Below the pieces are notes generated by a model. That model had not been told where the DNA came from, did not search any database, and saw only the letters and a list, made by a program, of their open reading frames with translations. From Clostridium thermobutyricum (GTDB lineage: Bacteria; Bacillota; Clostridia; Ch29), in NCBI GenBank assembly GCA_016842005.1, contig JAENYD010000013.1:1-64000 (forward strand): a DNA stretch of 64,000 nt, read 5' to 3'. This document shows, one piece after another, positions 8,033 to 16,971 of the stretch. Positions within the stretch are counted from its first letter, which is position 1. Each line of letters opens with the position of its first letter. Made by a program: the position numbers and the translations under genes.

Positions 8033-9454
8033 TCAGGCAGTACCAGCACTTTCTTCTTTAGAATCTTTAACTTTCCATACGGCCTTTCCTGTATACCCGT
8101 AAATCCATGCTATGATAAATCCTAAATAGCACATTATGGCCCATGGCAGATAGGATAGAGTTGAAACTCCCAAGGTTGCAGCCATATATACACCGGCAGC
8201 ACTCCAGGGTACCAGTGGTACAATTACTGTACCCGAATCCTCTGTTGTCCTGGATAAAACACTTCGCTTTATACCAAGCTCATTGAATACCGGTTGGTAT
8301 ATTCGACCTGGCACTATAATACTCAAGTAAGAATTCCCCGTAACCACACCTGTTATAATACCCGTTAATGAAGTGGATAGAATAAGATTTCCAACCTTTC
8401 CTTTGATAAACGCTTTTTTAAGAGAATTCAGTATTTTTTCCAGCATACCCGTATATTCCATCTCTCCGGCAAAGATATATGCCATGAATACAGTAGCAAT
8501 AGCAGAAACCATACTGGTAATACCACCACGGTTCAGAAGGTTGTTCAGCTCAGGAATGGAAGTGTCAAAGCTTCCTCCTTTATACATGGCGGATATAACA
8601 TCGCTAAATCCGGCCCCCTGCATTGTCCATGCCAGTACCATAGCTATAACTGTACCTATCCAGAGTGTTGGGATGCTCGGTATTTTTTTGTAAGATAAAA
8701 AGAAAACTACAATCGGTGGTAACAGCAGTATGGGATTTAACGTAAAAGTAGTAGCAATTCCCTCTAGCAGTTCGTTTATTCTTCCATAATCAATACTCCC
8801 TACCACTTTGAAACTAAATATTTGATAAACAACTAGAGATATAAGAAATGCCGGTAAAGTCGTCCATAGCATTGACTTTATGTGATCGAAAAGGTCAGTC
8901 TCAGCTGTGGCGGCTGCCAGAATAGTAGTATCCGAAATAGGACTGATCTTATCACCAAAATAGCATCCTGCAACCACAGCCCCAGCTGCAACGGGTAGTG
9001 GAACACCCAACCCATATGCAACTCCCATTAAAGCAACCCCTAAAGTAGCTGCACTACCCCAGGATGTACCTGTCATAACTGATGAAATTGCACACAATAC
9101 TGCAGCAGACACAAGGAATGTCTTTGGGGTTAATATGTGCAACCCAAGATAGATAAAATACGGTATAGTACCTGAAACAAGCCATGCCCCCACCAGAGGT
9201 CCGACCATTATCAATATCAGTATTGCTCCCATAGCCCTGTCGATAGTAGGCCTGATACCTTTTGCCATGAGTTCATCCCATGTATAACCCAAGGAGTAAA
9301 TGCTGAGCAGAGTAACAAACATTGAAATGATAAGAAGCATGATAGCTGCATTGGCTTTGAGTATTCCTACCCCCCACACCAACAGTACAATGGCAAAGAT
9401 GATTGGTAACAGTGCTATACCCAATGATGGTTCCTTTTTCTCTTTTATTTTCAC
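8033..9454 (-). CDS. NhaC-family Na+/H+ antiporter or organic-anion antiporter
   Basis: A 473-residue membrane protein with about 11-12 helices of the NhaC family (ion transporter superfamily). Conserved blocks include ISSVMTGTSWGSAATLGVAL, GCYFGDKISPISDTTILAAA and VTGNSYLSIIVPGR. NhaC proteins exchange Na+ for H+, and some exchange malate or lactate. Start is GTG behind GGAGGG. It is the first gene after the sigma-54 promoter and precedes iadA, so a role in moving the products or substrates of peptide breakdown is possible. Confidence 0.88.
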   Translation of the reverse strand: MKIKEKKEPSLGIALLPIIFAIVLLVWGVGILKANAAIMLLIISMFVTLLSIYSLGYTWDELMAKGIRPTIDRAMGAILILIMVGPLVGAWLVSGTIPYFIYLGLHILTPKTFLVSAAVLCAISSVMTGTSWGSAATLGVALMGVAYGLGVPLPVAAGAVVAGCYFGDKISPISDTTILAAATAETDLFDHIKSMLWTTLPAFLISLVVYQIFSFKVVGSIDYGRINELLEGIATTFTLNPILLLPPIVVFFLSYKKIPSIPTLWIGTVIAMVLAWTMQGAGFSDVISAMYKGGSFDTSIPELNNLLNRGGITSMVSAIATVFMAYIFAGEMEYTGMLEKILNSLKKAFIKGKVGNLILSTSLTGIITGVVTGNSYLSIIVPGRIYQPVFNELGIKRSVLSRTTEDSGTVIVPLVPWSAAGVYMAATLGVSTLSYLPWAIMCYLGFIIAWIYGYTGKAVWKVKDSKEESAGTA

Positions 9455-9493
9455 AATTAATCCCTCCTGTTTTTTTGTTTGCCTGGTTTAATA

Positions 9494-9511
9494 CGCAATA
9501 TATATACCAAC
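9494..9511 (-). promoter_or_regulatory. sigma-54 (RpoN) -24/-12 promoter
   Basis: The minus strand reads TTGG then ten bases then GC (TTGGTATATATATTGC), the exact GG-N10-GC spacing of RpoN promoters. It lies about 40 bases before the nhaC start codon. The next gene upstream is an RpoN-dependent activator. Confidence 0.8.
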
Positions 9512-9620
9512 ATTCAAGAATAACTGTATATGTGCGTGGTAGTTAATTTTTCATTGGTTTTACCCAATATTATATGCATATTATGTAAATTATTAATTTT
9601 ATTGTATATCAAAGCGTCGA

Positions 9621-9656
9621 AAAGGGAGGCGTTTTTAAATCCATTTGCCTCCCTTT
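9621..9656. repeat. inverted repeat: activator site or terminator
   Basis: Perfect 10-bp arms (AAAGGGAGGC / GCCTCCCTTT) around a 16-base spacer. It lies between the activator gene and the sigma-54 promoter, about 110-145 bases upstream of the -24 box, the usual distance of an enhancer site. It could equally be the activator gene's own terminator, but no strong T-run follows on the minus strand. Confidence 0.5.
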
Positions 9657-9701
9657 ATCTCCCTTTTCATTTTTTTCGGAATGGTATTATTCTATGTAGC
9701 G

Positions 9702-11732
9702 TTATAGGCTTTCAATCATATTTAGTCCTTCATCCGTCAACTGAAGACCTTTTATTCCCCTTCTCGCATTCAGATATCCCTCTTGTCGCATATTATTAAT
9801 CATTTTTCTTATCTCCCACTCGGATAACCCCATATCTTCTGCAATGGACCTCCTCCCTATAGGCTCTCCCATTTCATTGGACCGTTTAATCTTCTGAAGG
9901 ATTTCCTTTACAAGTAACGCCTGCTCCTTGTTTCTCTTGTTGTAAGGGTTTATGATAATCGCATCCCGCATTTCTTCGGGTAATGACTTATACTCCGGAG
10001 GTTTATCCGGACAAACATTCACCAGATATTCTACTACATTTTGAAGTTCCCGGATGTTACCAGGCCAGTTATATGCCAAAAGCCATTCTCTTATCGGTTT
10101 AAAATAATCAGCGGCCTTAACCGTAAACCGCCCATTAAAACATTTTTTATAGAATGTTTCTGCAAGACTTAATATATCTTGTTTTCTATGCCTTAGTGCA
10201 GGAATTCTAACCGGCAAAACATTTAATCTGTAATAAAGGTCTTGCCTGAATTCTCCTTTTTCTATTAATGCTTTCAAATCTTTATTTGTGGCGGATATAA
10301 CCCTTACGTCTATGGGAATTATCCGCGAACTGCCTATACGACGCACTTCTTTTTCCTGTAAAACCCTGAGCAGTCTTATCTGAAAAGATACAGGTGCATC
10401 CCCTATCTCATCCAGAAATATTGTACCTCCATGAGCCTGCTCAAAAAGTCCCGGCTTTCCACCTTTTTTTGCCCCCGTAAACGCCCCTTCCTCATATCCA
10501 AAAAGTTCGCTTTCAAGTAAACTTTCAGGAAGAGCCGCAAAATTAACTGCCACAAAAGGGTACTGATGCCTTTTAGATGCATTATGAATAGCATGTGCAA
10601 AAAGTTCCTTGCCTGTCCCGCTCTCTCCATAGATTAAAATGGGAGAATCAGATCTGGAAATCTTCCTGGCCAAGTTTCTTGTATTTTTAATTGCTTTACT
10701 GTTTCCAGTTATATCATTAAAAGTATAACGGGCACAATTATCCCTGCTGATTAATTTTCTTCTGAGTTCTTCTTCAAGGCGCCGAATTTCCGTTACATCT
10801 TTCAATGTATATACAATTCCAGCTTTACTATTATCTTTTTTAATGTAAGAACTGTTTATTACCACATATTTGTTATTAATTTTTACAAATCGTTCTCTTT
10901 CTTCCTCCTTGTTTCCAAGAATTGAAAAAATATCTTTTCGTATAGACCTGTCTTCAATATTCTTCTCCAATATTCCTTCCCTTGGATAACAGAATATTTC
11001 TTCAGCAATAGGATTGAATACAGAAATAGTCTTTTTTTCATCCAGTGCAACGATGCCGTCATGGACAGTATTAATTATAGTCTGAAGTTGATTTTTTATA
11101 TGATTATTAACATCAGCCATAGCTTTTGTCTTTTTTATTTGGTCTATTATGTCCCTTATATATCTTGCAGACAGCAATCTTGTCTTTTCCTCCGAGAATT
11201 TAAGAGCCTTGAAAATTTCGACTATACTTACAAAATCAATGTTTCTGGTTTTAATATCAATGATGTCCTCAACAAAATCAGGTACCAAATCCACTTCTCC
11301 GGGAGTAACTGCCAGTTTTAATTTTGGGAAATCTTTTATTCCGGGATAGTACGGAAAGTAGTTTATATGATCTATTCCTAAAACTTTTAAGGCTTTTATA
11401 GTTTCAAGCGTTGCCGAAACAAGGTCATTTACAAACAGAACGTCTGTACCCGAGGGAATGTTTAACAATTTATAGATTTGGTGATAATTAATTGAACGAT
11501 GTGCAATTATATACGGACAGCTTTTGTCAATATATTTTTTTGCATCTTTAAAAATAGGGTTACTGGAGATTATAATTAGGTCACCGGCAATATTTTTTTC
11601 TAAATTGTAATCCAAACAATACCCTTTTATGTCAATTTTATCACCTAGCAACTTATAAAGTTGGCTTGTCAAAGCTTCACACGTATTTTCACCCTTGGTT
11701 ATAAGACTTATACTTTTCATACCAATACTCAT
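9702..11732 (-). CDS. Sigma-54-dependent transcriptional activator
   Basis: A 676-residue bacterial enhancer-binding protein. Residues about 1-190 resemble a PrpR-type sensory domain. A PAS domain follows (INTVHDGIVALDEKKTISVFN). The AAA+ core has Walker A GESGTGKE, the sigma-54 contact loop GAFTGA and Walker B GTIFLDEIGD. The C-terminus is not the usual Fis helix-turn-helix; it reads like a winged helix (GRRSIAEDMGLSEWEIRKMI). GAGGA precedes ATG. It most likely activates the adjacent nhaC-iadA promoter in response to a small molecule. Confidence 0.92.
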   Translation of the reverse strand: MSIGMKSISLITKGENTCEALTSQLYKLLGDKIDIKGYCLDYNLEKNIAGDLIIISSNPIFKDAKKYIDKSCPYIIAHRSINYHQIYKLLNIPSGTDVLFVNDLVSATLETIKALKVLGIDHINYFPYYPGIKDFPKLKLAVTPGEVDLVPDFVEDIIDIKTRNIDFVSIVEIFKALKFSEEKTRLLSARYIRDIIDQIKKTKAMADVNNHIKNQLQTIINTVHDGIVALDEKKTISVFNPIAEEIFCYPREGILEKNIEDRSIRKDIFSILGNKEEERERFVKINNKYVVINSSYIKKDNSKAGIVYTLKDVTEIRRLEEELRRKLISRDNCARYTFNDITGNSKAIKNTRNLARKISRSDSPILIYGESGTGKELFAHAIHNASKRHQYPFVAVNFAALPESLLESELFGYEEGAFTGAKKGGKPGLFEQAHGGTIFLDEIGDAPVSFQIRLLRVLQEKEVRRIGSSRIIPIDVRVISATNKDLKALIEKGEFRQDLYYRLNVLPVRIPALRHRKQDILSLAETFYKKCFNGRFTVKAADYFKPIREWLLAYNWPGNIRELQNVVEYLVNVCPDKPPEYKSLPEEMRDAIIINPYNKRNKEQALLVKEILQKIKRSNEMGEPIGRRSIAEDMGLSEWEIRKMINNMRQEGYLNARRGIKGLQLTDEGLNMIESL

Positions 11733-11824
11733 GACTAATTCCTCTTTACCCTCCCTCCATAAAGTAAAACTTCTACCAGCAATGTATCATGCTTAATCTG
11801 ACCTGCTAATCATAATGCAATGGC

Positions 11825-13270
11825 CTATCGCTTCCAAAATTCAGGGAATAACAGGGCAATAACAGTATAGACCTCAAGCCTTCCAAGGACCATACAAAAA
11901 GACAGCAGTATTTTTGAAAACGCTGTCAGAGAGGCATAGTTGCAACTGGGCCCAACAATACCAAATCCGGGTCCAACGTTTCCAAGAGTCGCGGCAACTG
12001 CAGCCGAGGAACTTATCAGGTCAAGACCTTGCGAAGCAATTATTAAGGTGGCGAAAACAAAAATCACTATATAGAACATGGTAAAAGCCATCACACTCGA
12101 CAACACCTCTTCCTGAACCGGCATATTACCGAGTTTGACCGCTTTAACAACCCTTGGGTGTATCAACCTGTTAACTTCCCTTTGCATGTATTTGAAAACC
12201 AGGTATATCCTTATGACTTTCATTGAACCGCCGGTTGAACCCGAAGATGCTCCAACGAACATTAAGGCGAATAATATCGCTTTACTGAAATCCGGCCATA
12301 AATCAAAATCGGCAGTGGTAAATCCCGTGGTGGTCATTATTGATGCAACCTGAAATGAGGCATATCTCAAGCTTTCCTGTACACTGCCGAATACTTCAGC
12401 GCTTAGATTGAGGGTTATCAAAACAGTGCACACCGCTATTATAGATAAATATACCTTAAACTCTTTGTCCTTCAAAAACTCGGTTATCCTTCTCTTCTTA
12501 AACGCCATATAGTACAGCGAAAAGTTAACCCCTGACGCTATCATAAATATTGTAATTACTATATCGAAATAAACGTTGTTATAAGCCCCTACGCTTAAGT
12601 TCTTAATTGAAAAGCCCCCGGTACCCACTGTACCGAAAGTGTGTATGAGGCTGTCATATAAGGGCATGCCACCAATTGTAAGCATAATAATTTCAGCCAG
12701 GGTCACTACTGTATAAGTAGTATACAAAATCTTTGCAGTATTATTAACCCTTGGGGTAAGCTTGGTTGAAATGGGTCCCGGGCTCTCAGCCTTGAGTATC
12801 TGAAATGTACCTACCCCCAATGCAGGCTGCAGGGCAAGGGTCAGGACCAGTATTCCCATGCCTCCAAGCCAGTGGGTAAACGACCGCCAGAAAAGAAGGC
12901 TATATGGCAATATTTCTATATCTTCGATTACCGTAGCGCCGGTAGTTGTAAAACCGGAAACTGTTTCGAAGAAAGCATCTGTGAAGGAGGTAAAAACTCC
13001 TGTAAATAAAAAAGGCAGTGCCCCCAGAACTGAAGCCATTAACCATCCAAAGCTAACTATAGCAAAACCTTCTTTATATCTTATTATATTGTTTTTGACC
13101 TTTACTGAAAACAGAGCAAAACCAAGCAAGGCGGTTGCTACTATTGAAACTGTGAACGCAGAAACTGTATCTTCTCCATAGACAAGGGCTACAATAACCG
13201 ATGGAATCATTGTAACAGCCTCACATAGAAGCAACATCCCCAGCGTCCTTAGGACTATTAATAAGTTCAT
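11825..13270 (-). CDS. trkH: Trk/Ktr potassium uptake membrane subunit
   Basis: A 481-residue TrkH/KtrB-type K+ translocating subunit. Four pore-loop repeats with filter-like segments are visible: TVSGFTTTGATV, GTVGTGGFSIKN, IMTTTGFTTADF and LGNVGPGFG. The start codon lies inside the end of the TrkA gene (50-base overlap), behind GGGGGAGGT, which implies translational coupling. The cytoplasmic TrkA partner gates this channel with NAD(H) or ATP. Confidence 0.95.
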   Translation of the reverse strand: MNLLIVLRTLGMLLLCEAVTMIPSVIVALVYGEDTVSAFTVSIVATALLGFALFSVKVKNNIIRYKEGFAIVSFGWLMASVLGALPFLFTGVFTSFTDAFFETVSGFTTTGATVIEDIEILPYSLLFWRSFTHWLGGMGILVLTLALQPALGVGTFQILKAESPGPISTKLTPRVNNTAKILYTTYTVVTLAEIIMLTIGGMPLYDSLIHTFGTVGTGGFSIKNLSVGAYNNVYFDIVITIFMIASGVNFSLYYMAFKKRRITEFLKDKEFKVYLSIIAVCTVLITLNLSAEVFGSVQESLRYASFQVASIMTTTGFTTADFDLWPDFSKAILFALMFVGASSGSTGGSMKVIRIYLVFKYMQREVNRLIHPRVVKAVKLGNMPVQEEVLSSVMAFTMFYIVIFVFATLIIASQGLDLISSSAAVAATLGNVGPGFGIVGPSCNYASLTAFSKILLSFCMVLGRLEVYTVIALLFPEFWKR

Positions 13271-14630
13271 ATACTGTCATACCTCCCCCTCTGGTACAGA
13301 AAAGCCTGGTAACGCTTTCTATATGGGAATCCAGGGTAAACACGATGACCCTGTCAGTGCTCCTGATCACTGCATCACCGTTAGGGATGATTACTCTCCC
13401 GTTGCGCAGTATTGCACCGATTATAACTCCCTTGGGTATTCCCACTTCTTTTAAGGGCCTGTCTAGTATAGGTGTCCCCTCCTGTGGAATAATCTCTACA
13501 ACTTCCGCTCTGCCTCCAATCAGGAGAGATATTGACACAATCTTGCCGCCCCTTACTATTCTTAGAATATCACTGGCCGTAATCAGCCTGGGACTGACAG
13601 CACTGTCTATGCCGATTGTTTCAAGGACCGATGTATAGTTTGACCGGCTAACCTTGGCAATTACCTTTTTAGCTCCAAGTTGTTTGGCCAGCAGTGATAC
13701 CAGAAGATTTTCCTCGTCAAAACCCGTTACAGCCAGGAAGGCATCCATTTCCTCAACGTTTTCGGCCTTCAGAAGGGCCAGGTCGGTTCCATCCCCATGC
13801 AAAACAAGGGTGTGGCTCAAGCTCTCGGCCAGTTCCCTGCATCTATCCATGTCCTGCTCGATTATTTTTACATTGACCCCCCGGTGTTCAAATTTCTTAG
13901 CCAGATAATAACCAATTTTCCCGCCACCTACTATAAGGACGTTCTTAACCCTGTTGTTAATAACATGAACCCCTGCCATTTTTGCAAAACTGTCAACCGC
14001 AGTTTTCTCACCCATAATATATAAGGTGTCGCTGTGATGTATACAGTCAAACCCATTCGGAATTATTACCTCGCCGTTTCGGGTTATGGCAGTAATAACA
14101 ACCGACTGCGGCATATTTATATCTCTTATCTGTCGGCCTATAAGGTGTGAAGAAGATTCAATCTGGATCTCTGACATTCTCACCCGTCCATTGGCGAAAT
14201 CTTCAGCATATGAAACATTGGTATTAAGAAGTAATCTTACTATTTCGTTTGCAGTGGCATATTCAGGGTTGATTATATAGTCAACCCCCAGCTGGTTTCT
14301 TATGAATTCCAATTCCATAACGTATTCCGGATTTCTTACTCTTGCTATTACTCTTCTGACACCAATTTTTTTTGCGGTTATACAGGCGACAACATTTGCT
14401 TCATCGCTGTTGGCAACAGCGATCAACAAATCCGCATCCCTGGCCTCCGCTTTCTTTAATAGATTACTGGAGAAGCCATTGCCTTTTATGGTGAGGACAT
14501 CAAAGTTTTCATTTATTTTGTCAAGGGCTGCCTGATTTATATCTATAACCACAATATCATGATTTTCTTTTGCCAGGCTCTCTACAAGCTGATATCCAAC
14601 CTTCCCGGCCCCTATGATTACTATTTTCAT
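13221..14630 (-). CDS. trkA: Trk system potassium regulator (two RCN/RCK domains)
   Basis: A 469-residue peripheral subunit with two TrkA_N-TrkA_C repeats. Rossmann nucleotide motifs are MKIVIIGAGKVGYQL at residue 1 and VLIVGGGKIGYYLAK near residue 230. It controls TrkH gating. Its 3' end overlaps trkH. A long leader of about 340 bases lies upstream and carries a perfect dyad at 14720-14734. The last 15 residues extend past the usual end of the family and overlap trkH. Confidence 0.95.
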   Translation of the reverse strand: MKIVIIGAGKVGYQLVESLAKENHDIVVIDINQAALDKINENFDVLTIKGNGFSSNLLKKAEARDADLLIAVANSDEANVVACITAKKIGVRRVIARVRNPEYVMELEFIRNQLGVDYIINPEYATANEIVRLLLNTNVSYAEDFANGRVRMSEIQIESSSHLIGRQIRDINMPQSVVITAITRNGEVIIPNGFDCIHHSDTLYIMGEKTAVDSFAKMAGVHVINNRVKNVLIVGGGKIGYYLAKKFEHRGVNVKIIEQDMDRCRELAESLSHTLVLHGDGTDLALLKAENVEEMDAFLAVTGFDEENLLVSLLAKQLGAKKVIAKVSRSNYTSVLETIGIDSAVSPRLITASDILRIVRGGKIVSISLLIGGRAEVVEIIPQEGTPILDRPLKEVGIPKGVIIGAILRNGRVIIPNGDAVIRSTDRVIVFTLDSHIESVTRLFCTRGGGMTVYELINSPKDAGDVASM

Positions 14631-14719
14631 TGACCTTTACCCCCATTGAAACTGATTTTAAAACCTGTTTTACGCAAATCAGTAAAATATTCTCTCAGTA
14701 TTTCAATACCCCTTCACCC

Positions 14720-14734
14720 TGCATCACTGATGCA
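14720..14734. promoter_or_regulatory. 15-bp perfect dyad in trkA leader
   Basis: TGCATCA-C-TGATGCA, two 7-bp arms around one base, 90 bases before trkA. This shape fits a dimeric repressor operator or a small RNA hairpin. The 14631-14975 stretch has no gene; it also has two CCCGGG-centred repeats near 14870-14879 and 14936-14944. Confidence 0.4.
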
Positions 14735-14951
14735 CAGTAACTGGGTTCTCATATTTCATTTATTTCCCCTGAAAAGTATTAGTCATCAGTTATTTTATCT
14801 CATTACCCATACGCATTCAAGTGAATTAAGATTATTGTACTTTTCATTTCAGACAATAAATACATTATTCCCGGGATGACATTGCCTCTTAATATAGTAT
14901 ATTACTTCGGTGTGATACAAAGCATGAAAATAATATCCCGGGGATTGCAGA

Positions 14952-14981
14952 AAACATAAAATAGCGGTTTTACCGCTATTT
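14952..14981 (-). terminator. terminator after the DUF1232 gene
   Basis: A 10-bp stem AAATAGCGGT / ACCGCTATTT with a 3-4 base loop overlaps the stop codon; on the minus strand it is followed by a T-rich tract. Confidence 0.75.
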
Positions 14982-15254
14982 CTGCTCATCTTCATCCTGT
15001 TCAACTTTATATTCTACGTCATCGATTATGTTTTTATTGTCCTCCTTAAAACCCCTTCCCCTCCCCGCATACTTTTCAAGCTGCCTGCCCATGAAGGAAA
15101 TCAGGAACAGCAGCATAACCAAATCATCCACAACGCCAAGCCCGAACACCGGGTCAGGCAGTGCATCTATGGGACTTATAAGGTATATCAGCCATCCTAT
15201 TATAGGGAGCTTTCTCGTAAAGGGAACATTTTTGTCAAACAGGAATCTGGCCAT
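14976..15254 (-). CDS. DUF1232 (YkvA-like) membrane protein
   Basis: The first ATG gives 92 residues with the family core YLISPIDALPDPVFGLGVVDD in one hydrophobic helix, then a charged tail. The frame is open for 15 more codons upstream (to 15299) and that part, SFWKIAAMARFLFDKN, matches the usual N-terminus of the family. A strong GGGAGGG lies 6-7 bases before an ATA codon at 15299 and no ATG/GTG/TTG is there, so the true start may be a rare ATA. Function is unknown. Confidence 0.75.
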   Translation of the reverse strand: MARFLFDKNVPFTRKLPIIGWLIYLISPIDALPDPVFGLGVVDDLVMLLFLISFMGRQLEKYAGRGRGFKEDNKNIIDDVEYKVEQDEDEQK

Positions 15255-15372
15255 GGCAGCAATCTTCCAGAATGAACCTGGACCTCCACCTGGTCTTATC
15301 GCTTATCCCTCCCTGACTGGTTTCTCAAGTAACCGCCGAAAGCTTCACCGAACCATATGTCCTTAAAAATTA

Positions 15373-15564
15373 TTATTTGCGTTTTTTGCTTTTTTTCTCT
15401 TTATCATATTTATTCAGGTAGTATATCAGAAAGCCCCCGACAACTATCAAAGGGAATGCTATATTGAACAATTTGCCTAAAAACGGCATAAATCCTGACG
15501 GATTGCCAATATAGAACAATACAAAGGATAATATGAATAAAATCAAAAAATAAAGTCCTCTCAT
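15373..15564 (-). CDS. Small two-helix membrane protein, unknown
   Basis: A 63-residue protein with two hydrophobic segments (LYFLILFILSFVLFYIG and FNIAFPLIVVGGFLIYYL) and a Lys-rich C-terminal tail. ATG at 15564 is preferred because AGGAGGG precedes it; the longer frame has no site. No family recognised. It lies between the CBS-domain gene terminator and the DUF1232 gene. Confidence 0.65.
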   Translation of the reverse strand: MRGLYFLILFILSFVLFYIGNPSGFMPFLGKLFNIAFPLIVVGGFLIYYLNKYDKEKKSKKRK

Positions 15565-15619
15565 GGATATCCCTCCTGATTGTATATATATTATTCTACT
15601 AAAAAAAAGACTTTTGTGC

Positions 15620-15645
15620 AAAAAGAAACAGCCCTGTCAGGGCTG
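15620..15645 (-). terminator. terminator after CBS-domain gene
   Basis: Stem CAGCCCTG / CAGGGCTG followed on the minus strand by TTTCTTTTTG, directly after the CBS gene stop. Confidence 0.85.
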
Positions 15646-15650
15646 AATGT

Positions 15651-16079
15651 TTACAATGCAGGCCTGCTGGGCTTTGAAATATTGCTTAATGCATTACCCG
15701 CTTCATTTTCATATATGTTTTTTACCGCAAGGTCACCGATGGATACAATACCTAAAAGCCGGTCATTCTCTATTACCGGCAGTCTTCTGATCTGGTTCTG
15801 TGCCATCAGGTCTGCAGCAGTGTGGACATCCATATCTGTGGTGGCGGATATTATTGAGCTGGACATTATTTCTTCTACAAGGGTGTTGCTGGGGCCTTTA
15901 CCTTCGGCAACATTCCTCAGTACTACATCCCTGTCAGTAACTATGCCTACTGCCTTTCCATTCCTGGTCACCGGCAAGGATCCCACGTTGATTTCCCGCA
16001 TCAGCCTTGCTGCTTCTTCAACGGTGGCACTCGCCTCAACACTTCTGACGTCCCGTGTCATTATATCTCCCAATCTCAA
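15651..16079 (-). CDS. CBS-pair domain protein
   Basis: 142 residues made of two CBS motifs forming one Bateman module: IMTRDVRSVEASATVEEAA with GIVTDRDVV, and IMSSSIISATTDMDVHTAA with GIVSIGDLA. Such modules bind adenosine nucleotides (AMP, ATP, SAM or NAD) and sense energy state. The start is TTG (family-typical position) behind AAAGG; an internal ATG at codon 7 has GGGAG but would cut the first strand. It is probably monocistronic. Confidence 0.85.
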   Translation of the reverse strand: MRLGDIMTRDVRSVEASATVEEAARLMREINVGSLPVTRNGKAVGIVTDRDVVLRNVAEGKGPSNTLVEEIMSSSIISATTDMDVHTAADLMAQNQIRRLPVIENDRLLGIVSIGDLAVKNIYENEAGNALSNISKPSRPAL

Positions 16080-16221
16080 AAGTCATCATCCTTTCTGATT
16101 TTTATAGTGCCTTCAAGAATATTATTGTTTATACCCACTAAAACTATACAATGTAAAAATAAAATTGAAGGAGATATAATGCAAGAAACCAGTCACAGGA
16201 CTTTTCGGCCCTGAACCAGGG

Positions 16222-16971
16222 TTACAGGTCCATCAGTTCGGTAAGACTGGTTATTTCAATGTCGTAATACCCCGGCTTTATCAACCGGCCGGGATTGTAC
16301 CAGCCAGCTTTAAAGCCTGCCTTATGCGCACCTTCCACATCAGTATATATATCATCCCCCACATGGAGAATTTGACCGGGTGCAACATCAAGCTTGGAAG
16401 CTGTAATAAGGAACATCCTGGTATTGGGTTTGGCTATCCGCATTTCATTGGAAAAACTGACCGCATCAAAATAATATAAAACCTCTTGCCGGTAAAGGAT
16501 TCTTCTTATCACCCACCCGGGTGTTCTCCCGGTGTTGCAGATGATTGCCAGTTTGTATCCCTTTTCTTTTAATCTCTTGAATATATCCTTCAGTCTGTCA
16601 TCCAGTACCGGAGGGATATCAATGAGAGAAGTTGTATAGTAATCCAGCAATTCTGTCCTGGTTCCGATGCCGGCATCAACTCCGAGGTGCCTGCAAATCC
16701 AGTCAACCTGCTCTTCCGGTGTGAAATCCACGCCGAATTCTTCCTGACATTTATAGCACACCTTCCTGCAGAGGGCAAACGCCTCTACCATCCGTTCAAG
16801 ATCTGTATGGTATCCGATTTGCACCAGTTTTTTTACCATTTTTTCAGCAGCAATCTGCCGTACTCTCACCGGGTCCCTGTCCCGGGCCAGGGTATTCCAA
16901 AAATCAAAGGTTACCGCTTTCAGCTCCAAAGGTAGCTCCTCCTCCAGAATGTCACTTAAACAGATTTCCAA
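16222..16971 (-). CDS. HAD-superfamily hydrolase
   Basis: A 249-residue HAD phosphatase-like enzyme. Motif I is FDFWNTL, with the nucleophilic Asp but Trp where the second catalytic Asp often stands, as in haloacid-dehalogenase-type branches. Motif II is ICNTGRT, motif III Lys is in IAKPNTRMF and motif IV is HVGDDIYTDVEGA. The cap is the helical C1 type. The substrate is unknown. Its start overlaps the end of the MerR gene by 20 bases, so the two are translationally coupled. Confidence 0.82.
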   Translation of the reverse strand: MEICLSDILEEELPLELKAVTFDFWNTLARDRDPVRVRQIAAEKMVKKLVQIGYHTDLERMVEAFALCRKVCYKCQEEFGVDFTPEEQVDWICRHLGVDAGIGTRTELLDYYTTSLIDIPPVLDDRLKDIFKRLKEKGYKLAIICNTGRTPGWVIRRILYRQEVLYYFDAVSFSNEMRIAKPNTRMFLITASKLDVAPGQILHVGDDIYTDVEGAHKAGFKAGWYNPGRLIKPGYYDIEITSLTELMDL

